Positions 26,693 through 33,900 of a stretch of DNA of 64,000 nt are shown here, piece by piece. Location of the stretch: positions 152,047-216,046 of the forward strand of contig NZ_JAEA01000010.1 in NCBI RefSeq assembly GCF_000518665.1. Reading direction: 5' to 3'. Position 1 is the first letter of the stretch. The number at the start of each line of letters is the position of its first letter. The notes under the pieces are model-generated. The model had not been told where the DNA came from and made no database searches. It saw only the letters and a list, made by a program, of their open reading frames with translations. The translations under genes and the position numbers were made by a program. This DNA comes from Microvirga flocculans ATCC BAA-817 (GTDB taxonomy: Bacteria; Pseudomonadota; Alphaproteobacteria; Rhizobiales; Beijerinckiaceae).

Positions 26693-28788
26693 GCGTCCCG
26701 GCATCTCAAGGGAGTGACTGGAAAACGGCCCTGCATGCCCCGCGCGCTGTCGCCGTGATCGGGGCCTCCTCGAACCCGCAGAAGATCGGCGGGCGGACTT
26801 TGGCCAATCTCCGCGAAGGAGGATTCGAGGGGCAGGTCTATCCCGTCAATCCCGCAGGGGGCGAGATGGCAGGGTGGCAGGCTTACCCGAGCCTCACGGA
26901 TGTGCCTGTGCCGCCGGACATGGCGATCATCGCAGTGCCTGGAGCCGAGGCCGTCGAGGCCGCGATCCGCGATTGTGCCGCAGCGTCCGTGAAGACCTGC
27001 GTCGTGTTCTCTGCCGGGTTCCGGGAAAGCGGTGAGCAAGGCCATGCGCATGAAGCACGCCTCGTCCGGGAGGCGCGATCCCTCGGCTTGAGGATCCTGG
27101 GGCCGAACTCCCAGGGCAGCCTTTGCGCACGCTCAGGATTGGTCGCGAGCTTCGCGACGACCTTTCAGGAATACGCCATCGAGGACGGTCCGGTCGCGAT
27201 CATCAGCCAGAGCGGCGCCATGAGCTCGGTCATCTATGGACTCCTGCGGGAAAAGGGAATCGGCGTCCGCTACGTTCACGCAACGGGAAACGAGTCCGAT
27301 ATCTCGTCCGCCGATCTTTTGGATGTCGTCGCGGATGATCCGGATATTTCTGCCGTCCTGCTTTACCTTGAAAGCATTTCCGATCCGGAAAAGCTGGCCG
27401 CTGCGGCTCGCAAGGCCCGCGCCGCCGGCCAGCTGATCCTGTGCGTCAAGGCGGGCGCGAGCGCATCGGGCCAGAAGGCCGCTCAATCCCATACGGGCGC
27501 GCTCGCGTCCGATGACAAGGTCGTGGACGCGTTTCTTTCGCGTGTCGGCATCTGCCGTGTCGACAATCTGCGTGGCCTTGTCGATATCGTTCCACTGGCT
27601 CTGCAGCGGAGAGAGGCTGGGGTGGGCGGCCTCGTCCTCGTCAGCAATTCAGGGGCCGCCTGTGTTCTCGGGGCCGACCTGTGCGAACGCCTGAATGTTC
27701 CTCTGGCTCGGCTGTCGGAAGCCACGAAACAGACTCTCGATCGCATTGTCCCGCCGAACGGTAACACGGACAATCCCATCGACGTGACGCCCGCTCTTCT
27801 GACGGATCCGACCATGCTGGAGCGCATTCTCGGCTCTGTCGCTGCGGATCCTGCAGTCGACTCGATCCTGTTGAACCTTCCCGGCTCCGTGCGCGGGTAC
27901 GACTTCCCCCGTTTTTCCCGCGACATCGAGCGCTTCAGGGCGCAATCGGGAGCTTTGACTCTGGTCGTCACTCCCACCAGTGGAGCGCGGGTCGAGATGG
28001 CCTCCTCCGGTGCAGCCGTGTTCGAGCATGACAGCGATGCGCTCCAGGCATTGTCGGTGCTCCGTCGCGCCCAGCGGCTGCCCTCGTCGCCGGCCCAACA
28101 GGTGGAGTTGGAAGCGCCGAAGCTGTCCGGATCCGGTTTCCTCGACGAGGCTGAAAGCCTGAAAATTCTCGAACGGATCGGCATTCCAACGGTCGCTCAT
28201 CGCCTGTGCAGCTCTGTGGAAGAGGCTCGCTCGGCATGGGAGATATGGGGCGGGGCCGTGGTTGTGAAGGGGTGTTCCTCCCGCTTCCCGCACAAGTCCG
28301 AATACGGTCTCGTCGAGCTCGGGTGCCGCGACGCAGGCGCAGTCTCCGCGGCCTTCGAGCGGATCACGGCGCAGATGAAAGCCCATGGCGAGCATGATCC
28401 CCGGGCGATCGTGGCAACCTTCAGCAGGATGCGCGCCGAGGCTTTCGTCGGAGCGCGCTGGGACGATGCCTTCGGGGCCGTCGTGGTTGTCGGTGAGGGC
28501 GGGAAATATACGGAAGCGCGCCAGGATGTGGTGACGCTCTCCTGGCCCTTCGGGCAGGATGAAGTCCTTAATGCACTCAAAGGATTGCGTGTCGCCAGCA
28601 TTTGGGCCGGTGTCAGAGGCGAGCCTGCCCTGGATCTTGCGCCTCTAGCGGAGATTGCGGTTCGCATCGGCTCCCTTGTGGATCGCATGCAGGGCGCAAT
28701 CGTGAGCATCGATGCGAATCCGGTGGGCTTGGGTGCGCCTGGAGAAGCCTGCATCGTTCTGGATGCCCTCGTGGAAGTCGCAGGATGA
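26689..28788 (+). CDS. NDP-forming acyl-CoA synthetase, fused alpha-beta (copy 2)
   Basis: The 699-residue paralogue of the product of 17735-19858 has the same order: AVAVIGASSNPQKIGGRTLANL CoA-binding start, IISQSGAMSSVIYG, phosphohistidine QSHTGAL (H268) and the ATP-grasp segment KGCSSRFPHKSEYGLVELGC. I chose ATG 26689 because of the ATGA overlap with the crotonase stop; the frame itself is open upstream. Two diverged ligases in one operon suggest two acid intermediates need activation. Last gene of the twelve-gene unit. Confidence 0.88.
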   Translation: MSVPASQGSDWKTALHAPRAVAVIGASSNPQKIGGRTLANLREGGFEGQVYPVNPAGGEMAGWQAYPSLTDVPVPPDMAIIAVPGAEAVEAAIRDCAAASVKTCVVFSAGFRESGEQGHAHEARLVREARSLGLRILGPNSQGSLCARSGLVASFATTFQEYAIEDGPVAIISQSGAMSSVIYGLLREKGIGVRYVHATGNESDISSADLLDVVADDPDISAVLLYLESISDPEKLAAAARKARAAGQLILCVKAGASASGQKAAQSHTGALASDDKVVDAFLSRVGICRVDNLRGLVDIVPLALQRREAGVGGLVLVSNSGAACVLGADLCERLNVPLARLSEATKQTLDRIVPPNGNTDNPIDVTPALLTDPTMLERILGSVAADPAVDSILLNLPGSVRGYDFPRFSRDIERFRAQSGALTLVVTPTSGARVEMASSGAAVFEHDSDALQALSVLRRAQRLPSSPAQQVELEAPKLSGSGFLDEAESLKILERIGIPTVAHRLCSSVEEARSAWEIWGGAVVVKGCSSRFPHKSEYGLVELGCRDAGAVSAAFERITAQMKAHGEHDPRAIVATFSRMRAEAFVGARWDDAFGAVVVVGEGGKYTEARQDVVTLSWPFGQDEVLNALKGLRVASIWAGVRGEPALDLAPLAEIAVRIGSLVDRMQGAIVSIDANPVGLGAPGEACIVLDALVEVAG

Positions 28789-28949
28789 TGAGCGCAGAGC
28801 GAAACGCCGGCTTCGGAACGCATAGGACGGGATCGCAAACAGCGGCCGGACCAAGCGGTCTGATAGCGTTTCGGTTGCAGGTTTCGTCTTCAAGGCGCCG
28901 GATGCAGGCGCAAAGAGCCGCAATATCCGCGTGTGAAGGCAAGTATAGC

Positions 28950-29019
28950 TTGACGGTGAATTTAAGTTCTTCATAATCAGTTCTAATAGCGAAAAGAATT
29001 TCGCAATAAGAAAAAAGAG
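28950..29019 (+). promoter_or_regulatory. promoter and tandem operator of the binding-protein gene
   Basis: TTGACG (28950-28955) and CATAAT (28972-28977) with a 16-bp spacer form a good sigma-70-type promoter. The 40-bp element follows at 28980-29019, that is from about the start site onwards. It contains TTCTAATAGCGAA (28981-28993) and TTCGCAATAAGAA (29000-29012), at the same spacing and the same distance from TTGAC as in the operon promoter at 15933. A repressor bound here would block initiation or escape. Confidence 0.68.
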
Positions 29020-29085
29020 CGGAACTGATCTTTTGGAGTGATCGGTTTGAACGTCACCGATCAGCGCCAGCGAGGGAGAGGTGAT

Positions 29086-30075
29086 ATGAGTCAAGCTTAC
29101 AACAGGCGAACATTCGTTGGGATGCTGGCAGGCGCCACCGCATTCGCAGGACTAGGGTCAAAGGCGTCCGCAGCGGCTTCATTGCCCTCGGGAACCATCA
29201 CTATCGTCGTGCCTTTCGATCCGGGTGGAGCAAACGACATCATCGCCCGCGCCGTGGCGCAGCATATGACGGAAACAGGAGCCACCGTCGTCGTGGACAA
29301 CCGCCCGGGCGCAAGCGGATCCGTGGGGGCGCAGTATGTCGCGCGGTCCGAACCCGACGGGCGGACTCTCCTCATGGCTCCCATCGGAGTTCTCGCGATC
29401 AACCCATGGCTTTTCAGCCAGTTAGGTTATGACCCCGTCAAGGATTTCGCGCCGCTCACGCTGGCAGGCACGGTGCCCAACGCCTTGATCGTGCATCCCT
29501 CGGTGCCGGCGAAGACTGTGGCTGAATTGATCGCCTATGCCAAGGCCAACCCAGGCAAGCTGAACTTCGCCTCGATGGGCAACGGAACCACAGGTCATCT
29601 TTGCGGCGAGATGTTCAAGAAGGCTGCTGGCGTCGACATCCTGCACGTCCCTTACAAAGGAAGCGCTCCTGCGCTGAAGGATCTTTTAAGCGGCCAGGTG
29701 CAATTGATGTTCGACAATCTGCCCACGGCACTGCCGCATATGCGGGCTGAGAAATTGCGTGGACTTGCCGTGACCAGTCCCGCTCGGCATCCCCTGGCGC
29801 CGGAGGTGCCGACGCTTAAGGAAAGCGGCGTCGATGCCGAGGCCGTTGCATGGTTCGGCTTCGTTGCTCCCGTCAAGACGCCGGGTGAGATACAGAAAGC
29901 GATCTCGGACAGCATGATCGCCGCTTTGAAGAGCGACAAGGTCAAAGCTCAACTGGAGAAGGTTGGCGTTACGATCTCCGCCAATCAGCCGGCGGAATTT
30001 GCGGCCTTGATCGCGAGCGAGTCCAAGAAATGGAGGCAGGTTGTCGCCGACGCAGGGGCAAAAATCGACAACTGA
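29086..30075 (+). CDS. tripartite tricarboxylate transporter substrate-binding protein (TctC/Bug family)
   Basis: The 329-residue periplasmic binding protein has a twin-arginine-like signal (R7, R8 in NRRTFVGMLAG, then a hydrophobic stretch ending at SAAA). The Bug-family body includes TIVVPFDPGGANDIIAR, VVDNRPGASG and HVPYKGSAPALKDLLSGQVQ. These loops bind the carboxylate through two water molecules in family structures. ATG 29086 follows GGGAGAGG. It supplies the third component for TctB-TctA at 23089-25032 but has its own promoter, allowing excess binding protein. Confidence 0.94.
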   Translation: MSQAYNRRTFVGMLAGATAFAGLGSKASAAASLPSGTITIVVPFDPGGANDIIARAVAQHMTETGATVVVDNRPGASGSVGAQYVARSEPDGRTLLMAPIGVLAINPWLFSQLGYDPVKDFAPLTLAGTVPNALIVHPSVPAKTVAELIAYAKANPGKLNFASMGNGTTGHLCGEMFKKAAGVDILHVPYKGSAPALKDLLSGQVQLMFDNLPTALPHMRAEKLRGLAVTSPARHPLAPEVPTLKESGVDAEAVAWFGFVAPVKTPGEIQKAISDSMIAALKSDKVKAQLEKVGVTISANQPAEFAALIASESKKWRQVVADAGAKIDN

Positions 30076-30086
30076 TATAGCCTCCA

Positions 30087-30116
30087 CCACACGGTGGTAG
30101 CGCTGCCACCGTGTGG
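30087..30116 (+). terminator. strong hairpin after the binding-protein gene
   Basis: A perfect 11-bp stem, CCACACGGTGG/CCACCGTGTGG, has an 8-base loop. No T-run follows, so it may stabilise the 3' end or assist Rho-dependent termination rather than act as a classical terminator. Confidence 0.5.
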
Positions 30117-30962
30117 ATCTCATCTTCGCTTTCGTGTGATCCCCTCGCGAAAAGCACAATTTCCGACATGCGACATCCGGCCATTTAAATGAAGCCGGGA
30201 ATGGTCAGCACCATCGGCTTCAAGCACATGATCGATCATGCCCCAGGAATGGTGAGATGGTCGTTTGGCGCAGTATATGCGCGAGCCATCCAAGCACAGC
30301 TCTCAGCCGGGCAGGGGGCTCTGTGCGGGCCTGAGACTGCCTTTCCTTGTGTAAAATATTCCTCTTTGTAAGGCCGCACTCTTTTGATGGCGAACCGAAT
30401 ACAGGTCGCCGAAGAATACTCTCGAGCGATAGTGCGGGAAGCATTGTCTCGCGCAGGGTCAGTCGCCGCGGGCTGAGAGTTCCATGGCATGTCTCGCCGG
30501 GGAGCGGGACTTTCCTGCTTTGCGGGCGCGCGCTTCTTCGCGTAATGCGCTCCGGCATCGCCTCTTACTTCGGCTGTCGGGAGAAGGACGCGGTCCGAAT
30601 CCGAAAGCGGCGACCTGCATCTGCCATCGGTGACACGGAACTCCCCGGTCAAAACCTCTGAGTCCAATACAGTGAAGGCGCTTCCGCTTTGCCGTCGACG
30701 CGTGATGCGGAAAGCGGCCATGACAGCGCCTGTGCGATGCAGGCCGGCCAGCCGCCCGGAGGCCTCTTATGTTGCCCTAGAGTAACATTTTGCATGATCG
30801 GGTATTTCAAATGTATTTTGTTAATTTTTAGGCTTTGATTCTCATCATTTTCATATAAATGAAGTTAACTGAAGTCGAGTCGAGTAAAATCATCAATCTC
30901 ATTGTTATTAAATAACAAGACAACTGGTCCGTGCAGCATGCCTGGATCGGAAGGGGCGCGAT
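30117..30962. other. long intergenic region before the giant RTX gene
   Basis: No frame here shows a recognisable product. The left two thirds are GC-rich and could be a decayed gene. The last 190 bp are AT-rich, the likely promoter zone of the 1831-residue protein. A perfect dyad lies at 30902-30918. Confidence 0.5.
30902..30918. promoter_or_regulatory. 17-bp palindrome upstream of the RTX gene
   Basis: TTGTTATTAAATAACAA has 8-bp arms around a single A and lies 45 bp before the start codon in the AT-rich zone. It is a good candidate operator; the regulator is unknown. Confidence 0.45.
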
Positions 30963-33900
30963 ATGGTCGGCAGTCTGGAAGGAATTCAGGTTAAAATTAC
31001 CCTGACCCTGGAGGGGTCTTTCGAGAGTGCCCCTCCTTACCAGTTCACATCCGTCGTCGTCGGTCAGGGTGCCGAACTGGTCGTGCCGATCTCTGCACGC
31101 ATATTGTCGGACACGGATGGGAACGGCACCATCGAGCCGGTCCAGGGGCCGAACGGTCTGCTCGACGGCACGGTGACGATCGACATCTCCGGCAATCAGG
31201 TCTTCGCCCAGTTCCAGGGCACGGCGCAGCCGGCCGGGTTCCGCATCACCATCGAAGGCTTGGCGCCGGCAGGCGTGGCGCCGGGGACCATCACCGAGCA
31301 GGGCTCCATGAGCGGCGTCAACATGGTCTATGCCCCGACCTACGACGCTGCGACGAAGACCTTGGGAATGTATTGGTACTTCCTGGGGTTCCAGCCGGGC
31401 ACGACGGTCAACCAGTCGGTCTTTTACGACAACCAGCTGGCCGACGCTCCTCAGGCCGCCGACGATGCCTTCGGTGTCAAGGTCGGAGTCCCGCTGACCG
31501 GCAAGAACGTTCTGAGCAACGACGTGGATCTCGACAACGGCGGCCCCCTCGGCGTCGTCGATCTCCAGAGGGTCACGCACGTGAATGGGGTCGCAGCGAG
31601 TGTCGGCCAATGGGTCGATCTGCCCGGCGGCGGGCGGATCCTGCTGAAAGCGGACGGCAGCCTGCAATTCTCCGATGATGGAGATTTCAGCGATCTCGCA
31701 ATAGGACAGACACGCGCCACGTCCTTCCAGTATACGGTCACGGATTCCGCCGGACTCTCCGATACAGCGACCACGACCATCACCGTCGAAGGCGTCAACC
31801 GGCCCTCGACGGCAACGAACCTGACCCAGACGAAAACGTTCGTCGAAGATGCCGGTCCCGTCGCTCTCGATGACATCGTCGTCAGCGATCTCGATCCGGG
31901 CGAAACGGTCACGGTCACCCTCACCCTCAGCAATCCGCTGGCAGGCGCTCTTTCGACGGGCTCTTTCGGTGGTGTAACATCGACGTACAACACCGCGACC
32001 GGCATATGGACGGCCACCGGATCGGTGGCCGACGTCAACGCCCTTCTCGCGGCGGTGACCTTCAGCCCGGCTCTGAACTGGAACCAGAATGTCACCATCG
32101 CGACACGCGTTCGGGATGCTTCCGGGCAAGGACCGGCCGATGGCGTCATTACCCTGCAGGGAACGGCCGTCAACGATGCGCCGACTGCATCCGCCACAGG
32201 AAGCGCGCCGGTTCATACCGAGAACGGCAGCGCGGTAGATCTGTTCAGCAACGTCAGCATCGGCACTGTCGAGGCCGGCCAGACGATTACCGGCATGACT
32301 CTGACGGTGAGCAATCTGGCGGATGGAGCCCATGAGGTTCTCATCATCGACGGTACGAGCATCCTTCTGACGGACGGCTTCACCGCGACCACTGGCGCGA
32401 ACGGTGTGACGGTGAGCGTCAACCTTTCAGGCGCGACTGCGACCGTCACCTTGAGCAAGACAGGCGGCCTCAGCGCAGCTGGCGCGCAGACCCTGGTGGA
32501 TGGCATCGCCTATCGCAACACCAGTGAATCTCCAACCGTTGCCGGTGATCGTGTGGTGACCCTGACCGGCATCACCGACAATGGCGGCACCGCCAATGGC
32601 GGTGTCGACACCACCTCTCTCTCCCTCTCGGCCACGATCAGCCTCGCGGCCGTCAACGATGCGCCGACCCTTTCGGGTGGCCCCTATGTGCTGCCTGCAG
32701 CGAACGAGGATGCCGCCTCAGGCGGCACGCTAGTGTCGTCGATCCTGAGCGGTCTCACTCATGGCGATGCCGACGCGGCGGCCCCGTCGGGCATCGCCAT
32801 TACGGCAACGGCCGGCAGCGGAACATGGCAGTACTCCACCGATGGGGTCACGTGGAACGTCGTCGGCACCGTCTCGGGAAGTGCCGCGCTCCTTCTCTCC
32901 GGTTCGACCCAGCTTCGCTTCGTGCCGAATGGCGAGAACGGAGAGACGGCTACACTGACTTTCCGGGCCTGGGACCAGACCAGCGGTACGCCGTCCACCA
33001 ACAGTGCCAGAAGCACCGCCGATACCACCAGCAACGGCGGAACTACGGCTTTTTCCACGGGCACCGCGCAGGCCAGCCTTACGGTGTCCTCCGTCAACGA
33101 TGCGCCGGTCCTGAGCCCGATCTCCCCGGTTCTGACCGGCCTTGCCGATGCCGATGTCAACAATGCCGGGCAGACCGTCGCCAGCATCGTCGGCGCAAGC
33201 ATTGCCGATGTGGATAGCGCCGCAGCGGAGGGCATCGCCATCACGGGCCTGACGTCAGGATCCGGCACCTGGCAATACAGCCTCGATGGCGGAAGCACGT
33301 GGCACGACATGGGAAGCGTCTCCGCCAGCAGCGCCTTGCTGTTGCGCGCGACCGATAATGTCCGCTTCGTCCCAGATGGGGTGAGCGGAACCACGGGAAG
33401 CCTCACCTACAAGGCCTGGGATCAAAGCGGCTCCACCGCCGGGCTGCAAGGCACCAAGGTGGATGCGAGCGCTGGCGGAGGAAGCACGCCGTTCTCCTCG
33501 GTGACGGATACGGCCAGCATCACCGTCACCGCCGTCAACGATGTGCCTGTCGTGACCGCCAGCGGCGGTTCCACCGCTTTCGTGGAAGGGGCGGATGTTG
33601 CCTCGACGCCTGTTGCCGTCGATCCGGGCCTGACGCTCTCCGACAGCGACAATGCCACCTTGGCGAGCGCAAAGGTGACGATCGTCGGTAACTTTTATCC
33701 CGGACAGGACGTGCTGGCCTTCATCAATGACGGCATCAGCATGGGCAACATCACGGCGAGTTACGATGCCGATACAGGCGTGTTGACCCTGATCTCGGCG
33801 GGAGCAACGGCGACGCTGGCGCAGTGGCAAGCCGCACTCCGCAGCGTTACCTACACCAACAGTTCGGATTCTCCCGTGACTGCCGCGCGTGTCATGAGCT

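Noticed and set aside
30189..30721. Open frames of 60-161 codons on both strands before the RTX gene
   Set aside because: None has a convincing start site, domain or codon pattern; they overlap each other and are best treated as chance.
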